A stretch of DNA of 64,000 nt, from contig NZ_JBGCCH010000024.1 of the NCBI RefSeq assembly GCF_041261205.1, positions 1 to 64,000 on the forward strand, written 5' to 3'. The notes beneath the pieces are model-generated. The model was not told where the DNA came from and searched no databases. It worked only from the letters and a program-made list of their open reading frames with translations. Positions 49,447 to 57,974 of the stretch are shown here, piece by piece. The stretch comes from Catenulispora sp. MAP5-51. GTDB lineage: Bacteria; Actinomycetota; Actinomycetes; Streptomycetales; Catenulisporaceae. The position numbers were made by a program, and so were the translations under genes. Every line of letters starts with the position of its first letter. The stretch's first letter is position 1.

Positions 49447-50448
49447 TCAAAGCAGGAACCCGGCCGGGAAGGGATCGTCCGGGTCCAGGAAGTACTGCGC
49501 GGTTCCGGTCACCCAGGCCCGGCCGGTCACCGTCGGGATCACCGCGGGCCGTCCGGCGACCTCGGTTTGCTCGACCAGGCGGCCGATGAAGCGGGTGCCG
49601 ATGAAGGACTCGTTGACGAAGTCGGTGTCCAGGGCCAGCTCGCCGCGGGCGTGCAGCTGTGCCATGCGCGCCGAGGTGCCGGTGCCACACGGGGAGCGGT
49701 CGAACCAGCCGGGGAAGATGGCCATCGCGTGGCGGGAGTGCTGGGCGGTGGAGCCCGGGGCGCGGAAGTAGACGTGGTGCACGGCGCGGATGCCGTCGTC
49801 CAGTGGGTGCACGGGCTCGTCGGCGGTGTTGATGGCGTCCATGGTGGCCAGGCCTGCGGCGATGATCTCGTTCTTGGCGGCGCGGTCGAAGGGGAGTTTG
49901 TAGGCGTCCAGGTCGACGATCGCGTAGAAGTTGCCGCCGTAGGCCAGGTCGTAGCTGATGGCGCCGAAGCCGGGGACCTCTACTTGGGCGTCCAGGCGTT
50001 CGGCGAAGCTGGGGACGTTGCGGATGGTCACCGCCTTCGCTGCGCCGTCCTCGACGCGTACGTCGGCCAGGACCAGGCCGGCCGGGGTGTCGAGGCGGAC
50101 GGTGGTGATCGGCTCGACCACGGGGACCATGCCGGTCTCGACCAGTACGGTGGCCACGCCGATGGTGCCGTGGCCGCACATGGGCAGCAGGCCGGAGACC
50201 TCGATGTACAGCACGCCGTAGTCGGCGTCGGGGCGGGTCGGGGGCTGCAGGATCGCGCCGGACATGGCGGCGTGGCCGCGGGGTTCGTACATCAGGAGCG
50301 TGCGCAGGTGGTCCAGGTGCTCCATGAAGTACAGGCGCTTGGCCATCATGGTCTCGCCGGGGATGACGCCGATGCCGCCGGTGATGACGCGGGTCGGCAT
50401 GCCCTCGGTGTGGGAGTCGACGGCGTGGTAGACGTTCTTGGTGCGCAT
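49447..50448 (-). CDS. Proline racemase-family 4-hydroxyproline 2-epimerase
   Basis: The 333-residue protein has the two catalytic cysteines of racemases/epimerases: Cys91 in LLPMCGHGTIG and Cys254 in RSPCGTGTSA. The Cys/Cys pair distinguishes it from trans-3-hydroxyproline dehydratases, which have Thr in the second site. HTEGMPTRVITGGI at the N-terminus is typical. It would convert trans-4-hydroxy-L-proline to cis-4-hydroxy-D-proline. The ATG overlaps the DapA-like gene stop (TGATG), so the genes are translationally coupled. Confidence 0.9.
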   Translation of the reverse strand: MRTKNVYHAVDSHTEGMPTRVITGGIGVIPGETMMAKRLYFMEHLDHLRTLLMYEPRGHAAMSGAILQPPTRPDADYGVLYIEVSGLLPMCGHGTIGVATVLVETGMVPVVEPITTVRLDTPAGLVLADVRVEDGAAKAVTIRNVPSFAERLDAQVEVPGFGAISYDLAYGGNFYAIVDLDAYKLPFDRAAKNEIIAAGLATMDAINTADEPVHPLDDGIRAVHHVYFRAPGSTAQHSRHAMAIFPGWFDRSPCGTGTSARMAQLHARGELALDTDFVNESFIGTRFIGRLVEQTEVAGRPAVIPTVTGRAWVTGTAQYFLDPDDPFPAGFLL

Positions 50449-51371
50449 CAGTCCTGCCGCTTCCGCTCGCGGGCCTTGTCCTCCAGCGGCAGTGCGCGCA
50501 GGGTGTCGGCCTTGATGGTGTCGGCCTGCTCCGGCAGGAGCGGGACGCGCGGGGGACGGCAGCCGCCGCCCTGGTGGCCGGCCAGGTCCATGGAGAGCTT
50601 GATGGCCTGGACGAACTCGGTGCGCGAGTCCCAGCGGAGCAGGGGGTGCAGGTCGCGGTAGAGCTGCAGGGCCTGGCCCAGGTCGCCGGTCGTGGCGGCT
50701 GCGGTGGCCGCCTGGTAGAGGTCGACGCAGACGTGGGGGATGGCGTTCGGGTAGCCGGAGACCCAGCCGACGGCGCCGGCCAGGGCCAGCTCGAGCAGGA
50801 CGTCGTCGGCGCCGATGACCAGGTCGAGGTCGGGTGCCAGCTCCTTGATGCGGTAGCCGCGCCGGGTGTCGCCGGAGAACTCCTTGACCGCGCGGATGTA
50901 GCCGGCCTCGTGGAGCTGCTGGAGGAGCTCGGGGACGAGGTCGACCTTGGTGTCGATGGGGTTGTTGTAGGCGACGATCGGGATGCCGACCTCGGCGACC
51001 GCCTTGTAGTGCGCCAGGACGGAGCGCTCGTCGGCGCGGTAGGCATTGGGCGGCAGGAGCATGACGGCGCCGGCGCCGGCTTCGGCGGCCTGCTCGGCCC
51101 AGCGGCGCGATTCCATCGACCCGTACGCCGCCACGCCGGCCAGGACCCGGTCGCCGCCGACGGTTTCGACCGCTGTGCGGACCACGGCTGCGCGCTCGGC
51201 GTCGGTGAGTGTCTGGTACTCCCCGAGGGATCCGTTGGGGCACACGCCGTCGCACCCGGCGTCGATGAGGCCGCGCAAGTTCTCGGCGTAGGCGTCGAGG
51301 TCCACGGTCAGGTCTTCGCGGAACGGCAGGGCGGTGGCGACGACGACGCCGTGCCAGGGCATGCGGGACAT
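50448..51371 (-). CDS. DapA-family pyrroline-4-hydroxy-2-carboxylate deaminase
   Basis: The 307-residue protein is a class I aldolase-like member of the dihydrodipicolinate synthase family: GVVVATALPFREDLTVDLDA, NGSLGEYQTLTDAER, the Tyr in IVAYNNPIDTKVDL and the Schiff-base Lys in IRAVKEFSGDTRR. In hydroxyproline operons this protein deaminates 1-pyrroline-4-hydroxy-2-carboxylate to 2-oxoglutarate semialdehyde. ATG 51371 starts 3 bp after the dehydrogenase alpha-subunit stop. No semialdehyde dehydrogenase gene follows, so that step must be encoded elsewhere. Confidence 0.85.
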   Translation of the reverse strand: MSRMPWHGVVVATALPFREDLTVDLDAYAENLRGLIDAGCDGVCPNGSLGEYQTLTDAERAAVVRTAVETVGGDRVLAGVAAYGSMESRRWAEQAAEAGAGAVMLLPPNAYRADERSVLAHYKAVAEVGIPIVAYNNPIDTKVDLVPELLQQLHEAGYIRAVKEFSGDTRRGYRIKELAPDLDLVIGADDVLLELALAGAVGWVSGYPNAIPHVCVDLYQAATAAATTGDLGQALQLYRDLHPLLRWDSRTEFVQAIKLSMDLAGHQGGGCRPPRVPLLPEQADTIKADTLRALPLEDKARERKRQD

Positions 51372-51373
51372 GG

Positions 51374-53563
51374 TCACTTGTTCCTTCGATCTTGCTCGGC
51401 GAGCACGCCGAGCGGGACGGGACGCGCCAGGGGGCGCGAGGCGGCGGCAAGCAGGTCGGCTTCGGAGGCGGGGTCGCCGCCGGCGGCGAGGCAGGCGACG
51501 GCGTAGCCGCACACTCGGCCCTGGCACCAGCCCATGCCGGCGCGGGTGAGGAGCTTGACGGTGCGGACGTCGCCAGCGCCGAGCTCGCCGGTCGCCTCGG
51601 CGATGGTCTTCACGGGGACCTCTTCGCAACGGCAGACGACGGTGTCGTCGGCGAGGTGCTCGCGCCATGCGGCCGGGATCGGGTGGCGCGCGCGCAGGAG
51701 GTCGGCGAGGGCACGTTGGCGGGTGCGGCGGCGGAGGAGGTCGCCGAGGTTGGCCGGGGTGATGGCGGCGGTGGGGGCGGTGGAGATGTTGGGGGCGGTA
51801 GGGGTGGTGGCCGTGGCGGTCGCTTCGGCGGAGGGCACGGCGGAAGCGGGGACGGTGGGAACGGGCTCGGCGCGGCGGGTGAGGCGCGCGCGGGCTGCGG
51901 CCAGACGCTTGGGGGGCTCGGCGCGGCTAGCGGCTTCGGAGGTGCGGGCCGCGGGTGCGACAGAGGATGCGTCGGGGCTCGGCGACGGCTGGCGGGTGAG
52001 GCGGGCTCGGGCTGCGGCGAGGCGGGTGGCGGCGGTGGCCGCCCTGGTGGTCGCGATCGGCGCCGCGGCGGCCGGGGAGGCGGGAGCGGTGCCGTCTGCG
52101 GCCGGGGAGGCGGGAGCGGGGCCGTCTGCGGCCGGGGAGGCGGGAGCGGTGCCAGTGGCGGCTTCGGAACTGCGGGCAGCGGATGTGTCAGGGCTCGGTG
52201 ATGGCTGGCGGGTGAGGCGGGCTCGGGCTGAGGCGAGTGCGCGGGCGGCGAGCGGGGTGGCTGCCTTGTTCTCAACGGTCGAAGCAGGATTCGGCGGCTC
52301 GGCTGCGGGAGTGCCGGATGGCGGCTTGTCCTCGGCCGGGGTGGAGTTCCGCGGCTCAGCGTTGGTGACATTGGCGGCCCGAAATGCCGCTCGGCGCGCA
52401 CGTGCTGCTGCTTGGGCTACTGCGAGGCCTGCGATCTCGCCCTCGAGTAGGGCTGTTTCTGCTCCGGCTACGCCTGCTGTTTCGCCGGCGGCGTAGAGGC
52501 CGGGGACTGAGGTGCGCTGGGTGGTGTTCACGCGGAGGGCGATTGCGCCGTCGGATAGGTGCTTCGGGGCTGCGCCGAGGGTTAGGGCCAGGTCGATTTG
52601 GGGGGCTAGGCCGTAGCCGATGGCCAGGGTGTCGCAGGGGATGCGGTGGGGGTCGGTGGCGTCGGGGCGGGCTGTGGTCACTGCTTCGAGGGTGGTGGTG
52701 CCGTGGGCTTCGATGATCATGCGTCCGGTGTGGACGGGGATGCGGGCTCGGGTGAGTTGGCGGGCGTAGTCCAGGCCTTCGGCGAGTTTGGTGGGGTTGG
52801 CCAGGAGGGGGAGGGGGTTCTTGGCGTAGCCGCGGATGGTGTTGGCTTCGTAGAGGCCCAGGACTTTGGCGCCGGCGGCGGCCAGACCGGTGGCTACCGG
52901 GAGGAGTAGGGGGCCGGTGCCGGCTACGACCACGCGGCGGCCGGGAAGGACCAGGTTGCCTTTGAGGAGTGCTTGGGCGCCGCCTGCGGTGAAGACGCCG
53001 GGGAGGTCCCAGCCGGGGAAGGGGACTACGCGTTCGTAGGCGCCGGTGGCCAGGATGACGTAGGGGGCCTCGATGGGGCCGCGGTCTGTCAGGACCCTGA
53101 ATGCGGTGGTGTTAAATGCGGTGGTGTTGAATGCGGTGGTGTTGAATGCGGTGGTATTGGCGGCGGTGGCGTTGGCGGCGCGCTCGGTGGCCTGGGGTTG
53201 GTCGGTGGGCCGGACTTGCTCGATGGCCCAGACCTGGTGGCCGAATCTGACCTCGATGCCGCCGGCCGTCTCCACGCGGGTGACCAGTTGCTCGAACTGC
53301 TGCCAGCCGTGGTAGAGCTTCGGGAGCCAGTCCGCGGTCAGGCCGGGGGCCGGGTGGCGGAAGTACTGGCCGCCGAGTTGGCGGCCGGCGTCGATCAGGG
53401 CGACGTGCAGGCCTTGTTCGGCCGCGGTCGCGGCGGCGGCCATGCCGGCCGGGCCTGCGCCGATGACGGCCAGGTCGAAAGCGGCCGAGTCGAAGGCGGC
53501 CGGGTCGGTGAACTCGGCGAAGGTGTCGCCGGGGGGCGATGTCGGGTCACTCACCTTGGTCAC
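51374..53563 (-). CDS. D-hydroxyproline dehydrogenase, FAD/NAD(P)-binding subunit with 2Fe-2S (BFD-like) C-terminus
   Basis: The 729-residue protein is an HcnB-like subunit: FAD motif VIGAGPAGMAAAATAAEQGL at about residue 34, LATGAYERVVPFPGWDLPGV, a second dinucleotide fold (VVVAGTGPLLLPVATGLAAA) and GLYAAGETAGVAGAE. The C-terminal 110 residues hold a BFD-like cluster site (VVCRCEEV ... GMGWCQGRVCG). Between them is an unusual low-complexity region of about 190 residues with three copies of LAAARARLTR and many Pro/Ala/Ser; normal homologues are about 470 residues. A shorter repeat (TTAFN four times) lies near residue 135. The extra region is encoded by tandem repeats, so it is probably a disordered expansion. 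Confidence 0.85.
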   Translation of the reverse strand: MTKVSDPTSPPGDTFAEFTDPAAFDSAAFDLAVIGAGPAGMAAAATAAEQGLHVALIDAGRQLGGQYFRHPAPGLTADWLPKLYHGWQQFEQLVTRVETAGGIEVRFGHQVWAIEQVRPTDQPQATERAANATAANTTAFNTTAFNTTAFNTTAFRVLTDRGPIEAPYVILATGAYERVVPFPGWDLPGVFTAGGAQALLKGNLVLPGRRVVVAGTGPLLLPVATGLAAAGAKVLGLYEANTIRGYAKNPLPLLANPTKLAEGLDYARQLTRARIPVHTGRMIIEAHGTTTLEAVTTARPDATDPHRIPCDTLAIGYGLAPQIDLALTLGAAPKHLSDGAIALRVNTTQRTSVPGLYAAGETAGVAGAETALLEGEIAGLAVAQAAARARRAAFRAANVTNAEPRNSTPAEDKPPSGTPAAEPPNPASTVENKAATPLAARALASARARLTRQPSPSPDTSAARSSEAATGTAPASPAADGPAPASPAADGTAPASPAAAAPIATTRAATAATRLAAARARLTRQPSPSPDASSVAPAARTSEAASRAEPPKRLAAARARLTRRAEPVPTVPASAVPSAEATATATTPTAPNISTAPTAAITPANLGDLLRRRTRQRALADLLRARHPIPAAWREHLADDTVVCRCEEVPVKTIAEATGELGAGDVRTVKLLTRAGMGWCQGRVCGYAVACLAAGGDPASEADLLAAASRPLARPVPLGVLAEQDRRNK

Positions 53564-53819
53564 CGCGTCCGTCCCCTGTCTGTGTCCGCACTGTGTCTCC
53601 CCCGGCGACGACTGCCAGGCACGCGCGGATGTTCGGCTCGCCGTTCACCGTCACCAGACAGTCGAAGCAGACGCCGATGCCGCAGAACAGCCCGCGCGGG
53701 CGGCCGCCGAAGCGGGTCGTGCGCCAGGAGCGGATGCCCTCGGCCAGCAGGGCCGCGCCGACGGTCTGGCCGGCTTGGGCCGTCATCGGCCGGCCGTCGA
53801 AGCTGAACTCCACACTCAC
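53547..53819 (-). CDS. D-hydroxyproline dehydrogenase, small 2Fe-2S subunit
   Basis: The 90-residue protein is an HcnA/SoxX-type small [2Fe-2S] ferredoxin subunit: EFSFDGRPMTAQAGQTVGAA, then the cluster motif RGLFCGIGVCFDCLVTVNG and a fourth Cys in IRACLAVV. It passes electrons between the two flavoprotein subunits. GTG 53819 overlaps the upstream DAO-family stop by 4 bp, and its own end overlaps the next gene's start by 17 bp. Confidence 0.88.
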   Translation of the reverse strand: MSVEFSFDGRPMTAQAGQTVGAALLAEGIRSWRTTRFGGRPRGLFCGIGVCFDCLVTVNGEPNIRACLAVVAGGDTVRTQTGDGRGDQGE

Positions 53820-54991
53820 TGCGCACTCTCCTCGAACCGTGCCGGTCGGAACGGCGCGGCCGACACCGCCGGGTCCCGCTCCATCAGCAATGCCGCGATC
53901 AGTTCCCCGGTCGCCGGGGCCAGGCCGATGCCGGCGCCCTCGTGCCCGCAGGCGTGGAAGAGTCCTGACAGCTTGGCGTCGGGGCCGATCGCCGGCAGGT
54001 GGTCCGGCAGGTAAGGCCGGAATCCGCAGTAGTAGCGCTGGACCTTCACCTCGGCCAGGAAGGGGAACAGCTCGGCTGCCTGAGCGGCCAGGCGCCCCAG
54101 CGCGTCGTACGACGGCGTCCGGTCCAGCCCGACCCGCTCGCGGCTCGCGCCGATCAGCACCGGCCCCGACGGCGTCCCCTCGACCACCCCGGAGGACTGC
54201 AACGCCGCGTCGGAGCTGGAGACGTCGGCGACGTACGCGGCCGAATACACCTTGTGCCGCACCATCGCCGGCAGCGGCTCGGTCACCAGGACGAACCCGC
54301 GCCGCGGCTGCACCGGCAGCGTCGAGCCGGCGAACGACGCGATCGAGGCGGCGCCGAACCCGGCGGCGTTGACCACGTACCGCGCCGAGATCTCCCCGGT
54401 CGTCGTTCGCACGCCGCGCACCACACCGCGTGCGGCCACCAGCCCGATCACCGGGCTGCCCAGGCGCAGCCGCGCCCCGGACGCCTTCAGCAGTGCGGCC
54501 GTGGCCAGCGACGGCATGACCTGCGCGTCCTGCGGATACCAGAAGCCGCCGGCCAGTCCGGGGGCGATGAAGGGTTCGAACTCGGTCAGCCGGTCCGCCG
54601 GGACCTCCTCGGCCACTACGCCCGAAGGTGACTGCGTGGCCGCAAAGCCTTGCAGGGCCTGGAAATCCGTCGCGGTGAAGGCGACGACCAGGCCGCCCTT
54701 GGCCTCGTACTCGAACCGGGCGCCGAGCGCGCCGTCGTCCTGCTCGGCCAGCGCGCGCCACAGTTCCTGGGAGCGCATCGCCAGGTCCATCTCCGGTCCC
54801 GGTTCCTTGTCCGAGACCAGCAGGTTCCCCTCCCCCGCGCCGGATGTGCCGCCGGCGACCGGGCCGGCGTCGAGGACTGTCACCGTCAGGCCTTCGCGTG
54901 CGGCGTAGTACGCGCACGCGGCGCCGATCATCCCGGCCCCGATCACCACGACGTCGGACGTCGGGCGGGACCCGTTGGCGGCTGCGCTCAC
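53816..54991 (-). CDS. D-hydroxyproline dehydrogenase, DAO-type FAD subunit
   Basis: The 391-residue protein is an HcnC-like DAO flavoprotein: VVVIGAGMIGAACAYYAARE at residue 14, the FAD-linked loop TSGAGEGNLL, and a C-terminal FRPYLPDHLPAIGPDAKLSG with HEGAGIGLAPATGELIA. With the 2Fe-2S and alpha subunits it forms a hetero-oligomeric membrane-associated D-amino-acid dehydrogenase. In this operon the substrate is likely cis-4-hydroxy-D-proline. GTG 54991 is the start; it is the first gene of the operon. Confidence 0.87.
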   Translation of the reverse strand: MSAAANGSRPTSDVVVIGAGMIGAACAYYAAREGLTVTVLDAGPVAGGTSGAGEGNLLVSDKEPGPEMDLAMRSQELWRALAEQDDGALGARFEYEAKGGLVVAFTATDFQALQGFAATQSPSGVVAEEVPADRLTEFEPFIAPGLAGGFWYPQDAQVMPSLATAALLKASGARLRLGSPVIGLVAARGVVRGVRTTTGEISARYVVNAAGFGAASIASFAGSTLPVQPRRGFVLVTEPLPAMVRHKVYSAAYVADVSSSDAALQSSGVVEGTPSGPVLIGASRERVGLDRTPSYDALGRLAAQAAELFPFLAEVKVQRYYCGFRPYLPDHLPAIGPDAKLSGLFHACGHEGAGIGLAPATGELIAALLMERDPAVSAAPFRPARFEESAQ

Positions 54992-55111
54992 GCCAGTACT
55001 ATGTCACATGCTGCCGTGAGATGCCACCGGTCCGCGCGGCCGCGACCAATCGTGAACCGTCCTCCGTTTGTCACCCATTGCGGTAATAGACCCGGTCCTA
55101 TCGCGGACTCA

Positions 55112-55140
55112 CGATGGAGGCGAGAAGCATCCATCGTTTT
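55112..55140 (+). promoter_or_regulatory. Hairpin plus T-run in the encapsulin leader
   Basis: CGATGGA (55112-55118) pairs with TCCATCG (55130-55136) and is followed at once by TTTT, just before the GGAGGGGG ribosome-binding site at 55141. It resembles a small intrinsic terminator or attenuator in the 5' leader of the encapsulin operon. Confidence 0.4.
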
Positions 55141-55152
55141 GGAGGGGGCACG

Positions 55153-56604
55153 ATGACGGTCGAGCAGAGCGCGGCGGCACCCGGGACGGCCGCCGAGGGC
55201 GAACAGCTCAGCCTGGACACCGCGGCGGCGCGGAACCTGGCCACCACGACCAAGACGCCGCCGCAGATGCAGGGCATCACCTCGCGCTGGCTGTTGCGGG
55301 TCCTGCCGTGGGTCCAGGCCTCCGGCGGCGCCTACCGGGTGAACCGCAGGCTCAGCCACGCCGTGGGCCGCGGCCGGGTGGCCTTCAGCCAGGCCGGCGA
55401 CGACGACGTGAGCGTGCTGGCCCCCACCTTGACCGAGCTGCCGCCGCTGCGCGGTTTCGACGACGAGGCGCTGCTGGGCGAGTTGGCCTCGCGGTTCGCC
55501 GTGCGCGAGTTCCGCGCCGGGCAGACCCTGACCGAGGCCGGGACGCCGGTGGACACGCTGTGGCTGATCGCGCACGGCAAGGTGGACCTGGCCGCGCAGG
55601 GCAAATACGGAGACGACGCCGTGCACGGCCACCTCGCCGACGGCGACCACCTCGGCGAGGAGGTGTTCCGCACCACGGCCGCCGGCGGCGCCGCCACCAA
55701 CGGCCGCGCCCCCCGGTGGAAGACCACGGCGCGCGCCGCGACCCCGGTCATCGCGCTGTCGGTGCCGGCCTCGGACATCAGGGCCCTGATCGAGCGGTCG
55801 GAGACGCTGCGGGCGCACCTGGCCGCGCACCGCAGCACCCGCGGCAAGGCGCAGAACGCGCACGGCGAGGCCGAGATCGCGCTGGCCGCCGGGCACGAGG
55901 GCGAGACCGAACTGCCGGGCACGTTCGCCGACTACGAGCTCAAGCCACGCGAGTACGAGCTGTCGGTGGCGCAGACGGTGCTGCGGATCCACACGCGGGT
56001 CGCAGACCTCTACAACAAGCCGATGAGCCAGCTGGACCAGCAGCTGCGGCTGACGATCGAGGCGGTGCGCGAGCGCCAGGAGGACGAGCTGGTCAACAAC
56101 CGCAGCTTCGGCCTGCTGCACAACGCGGACTTCGAGCAGCGCGTGCACACCCATTCGGGCCCGCCGACGCCGGACGACCTGGACGAGCTGCTGTCGCTGC
56201 GCCGCGACACCACGCATCTGCTGGCGCATCCGAAGGCGATCGCGGCGTTCGGGCGGGAGTGCACCAAGCGCGGGATCTACCCCGGGACGATGGATCTGCT
56301 GGGCACGCAGGTGTCGGCGTGGCGGGGCGTGCCGCTGCTGCCGGTGCCGAAGATCCCGGTGGCCGACGGCCACACCACCTCGATCCTGGCGCTGCGGGTC
56401 GGCGAGGCGGAGCAGGGCGTGGTCGGGCTGCACCAGACGGGGATCCCGGACGAGTACCAGCCGGGTTTGTCGGTGCGCTTCATGGGTGTGGACGACAAGG
56501 CCATCACCTCGTATCTGGTGAGCGCCTACTATTCGGCGGCCGTGCTGGTGCCGGACGCGCTCGGCGTGCTGGAGAACGTCGAGATCGCGCGGCCCCGTGG
56601 CTGA
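55153..56604 (+). CDS. Family 2B encapsulin shell protein with inserted cyclic-nucleotide-binding domain
   Basis: The 483-residue protein opens with the family 2 encapsulin arm ([20 protein letters not shown], then [18 protein letters not shown]). Residues about 95-215 are a cAMP-receptor-type domain ([41 protein letters not shown]), the feature that separates subfamily 2B from 2A. The remaining 260 residues continue the HK97-like shell fold ([47 protein letters not shown]-type loop, [19 protein letters not shown]). Such proteins self-assemble into icosahedral compartments that enclose a cargo enzyme. ATG 55153 has GGAGGGGG directly upstream. The cargo gene overlaps its end by 8 bp. Confidence 0.9.
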   Translation: MTVEQSAAAPGTAAEGEQLSLDTAAARNLATTTKTPPQMQGITSRWLLRVLPWVQASGGAYRVNRRLSHAVGRGRVAFSQAGDDDVSVLAPTLTELPPLRGFDDEALLGELASRFAVREFRAGQTLTEAGTPVDTLWLIAHGKVDLAAQGKYGDDAVHGHLADGDHLGEEVFRTTAAGGAATNGRAPRWKTTARAATPVIALSVPASDIRALIERSETLRAHLAAHRSTRGKAQNAHGEAEIALAAGHEGETELPGTFADYELKPREYELSVAQTVLRIHTRVADLYNKPMSQLDQQLRLTIEAVRERQEDELVNNRSFGLLHNADFEQRVHTHSGPPTPDDLDELLSLRRDTTHLLAHPKAIAAFGRECTKRGIYPGTMDLLGTQVSAWRGVPLLPVPKIPVADGHTTSILALRVGEAEQGVVGLHQTGIPDEYQPGLSVRFMGVDDKAITSYLVSAYYSAAVLVPDALGVLENVEIARPRG

Positions 56605-57853
56605 GTCGCCGGCGGGAACGGCCTGGCCGGTGGGAGGAGCGGAGGTGGACATGGCCGATGATGCGCCGCCGAAGATAGCTGGAGCCGAGACCGAGACCGA
56701 GACCGGAGCTGGAGCGGGAACGGGAGCTAGAACCGGAGCAGGAGCAGGAGCCGGAGCTGGAACCGGAGCGGGAGCGGCAGCTAGAACCGGAGCGGGAGCC
56801 GGAGCTAGAACCGGAACCGGGGCCAGAGCCGAGGCCGGATCCCACGCCGGATTCCACGCCGAGGCGGCGCTGCGCCGGACCCGCGACCTGGTCGAACCGG
56901 TGCTGCGCGCGGCCGTGGACACGTTGCCGGGCCGATTACGTGCGATCTCGGCCTACCACTTCGGGTGGGAGGACGCCGAAGGCCTGGCGATCGAGGGCAT
57001 CGGGGGCAAGCTCCTGCGGCCGGGGCTGGTCCTGGCCGCCGCGGCGGCCGTCGGCGGCGAGCCGGTCGCCGACTCGGCGGTGCTGGCCGCGGCCGCGGCG
57101 GTGGAGTTGGCGCACAACTTCACGCTGCTGCACGACGACGTCATCGACCGCGATCACACGCGCCGGCACCGGCCCACGGCGTGGACGGTGTTCGGTGCGG
57201 AGAACGCGATCCTGGCCGGTGACGCGATGTTGGCGTTGGCGCTGCGTCTGGTCGGGGGCGAGGCGGCGAGCCGGCTGGCGGAGTGTGTCATCGAGATCTG
57301 CGACGGCCAGTACGAGGACTGTGCTTTCGAGCAGCGCGACGACGTCACGCTCCAGGAGTGCATGGTGATGGCCGGCAAGAAGACCGGCGCGTTGTTGGGG
57401 TGCGCGTGTGCGCTCGGGGCGTTGGCGGTGCGTGCCGATCCGTTGGCCGTGGCGGCGTTGGACCTGTTCGGGCGGGAGATCGGCATCGCGTTCCAGCTGA
57501 CCGACGATCTGTTGGGCATCTGGGGCGATCCGGCGCTCACCGGGAAGCCGGTGGGTTCGGATCTCAGCGCGCGTAAGAAGTCGCTGCCGGTGGTGGCGGC
57601 GTTGTCGGCGAGTTCGGCGGCGGCCGCGGAGTTGGCGCGGCTGTATGCGCTGGGCCGGGACTTCACCGAGCACGAGCTGCGGCACGCCGCCGACGCCGTC
57701 GAACGCGCCGGCGGGCGGGCTTGGGCGGCCACCGAGGCCACGGCACGGGTCGCGAAAGCCCACGGGCATCTGCGGCGCGCGCCGGGTGTCGACCACGGCA
57801 GGGTCCACGATCTGCGGGCGCTCGCCGAGCTGATCACTCGGCGGACCAGCTGA
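56597..57853 (+). CDS. Polyprenyl diphosphate synthase, predicted encapsulin cargo
   Basis: The catalytic part (about residues 90-418) is an all-helical trans-isoprenyl diphosphate synthase: [11 protein letters not shown] with the substrate Lys/Arg, first Asp-rich motif [15 protein letters not shown] (Asp180, Asp181, Asp184), GQYEDCAFE and second motif [13 protein letters not shown] (Asp303, Asp304, Asp311). Residues about 20-85 are a disordered run of Gly, Ala, Thr and Arg units, the type of N-terminal extension through which family 2 encapsulins capture cargo. GTG 56597 overlaps the shell stop codon. It would make GPP, FPP or longer prenyl diphosphates inside or at the shell. The product length is unknown. 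Confidence 0.9.
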   Translation: MAESPAGTAWPVGGAEVDMADDAPPKIAGAETETETGAGAGTGARTGAGAGAGAGTGAGAAARTGAGAGARTGTGARAEAGSHAGFHAEAALRRTRDLVEPVLRAAVDTLPGRLRAISAYHFGWEDAEGLAIEGIGGKLLRPGLVLAAAAAVGGEPVADSAVLAAAAAVELAHNFTLLHDDVIDRDHTRRHRPTAWTVFGAENAILAGDAMLALALRLVGGEAASRLAECVIEICDGQYEDCAFEQRDDVTLQECMVMAGKKTGALLGCACALGALAVRADPLAVAALDLFGREIGIAFQLTDDLLGIWGDPALTGKPVGSDLSARKKSLPVVAALSASSAAAAELARLYALGRDFTEHELRHAADAVERAGGRAWAATEATARVAKAHGHLRRAPGVDHGRVHDLRALAELITRRTS

Positions 57854-57888
57854 TCGGGCACTGATCGAACGCTGACCACGCCTTGATC

Positions 57889-57915
57889 GGGCACCACGGG
57901 CACCACGGGCACCAC
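57889..57915. repeat. Three copies of GGGCACCAC
   Basis: The 9-bp unit repeats three times exactly and then degrades over the next 40 bp, in the 121-bp gap between the polyprenyl synthase and DUF4239 genes. Confidence 0.8.
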
Positions 57916-57974
57916 GGCACTACGGGCACAGCGGCGCAACGCGCACCACAGCACCACGAACACGGGGAGTCGTC

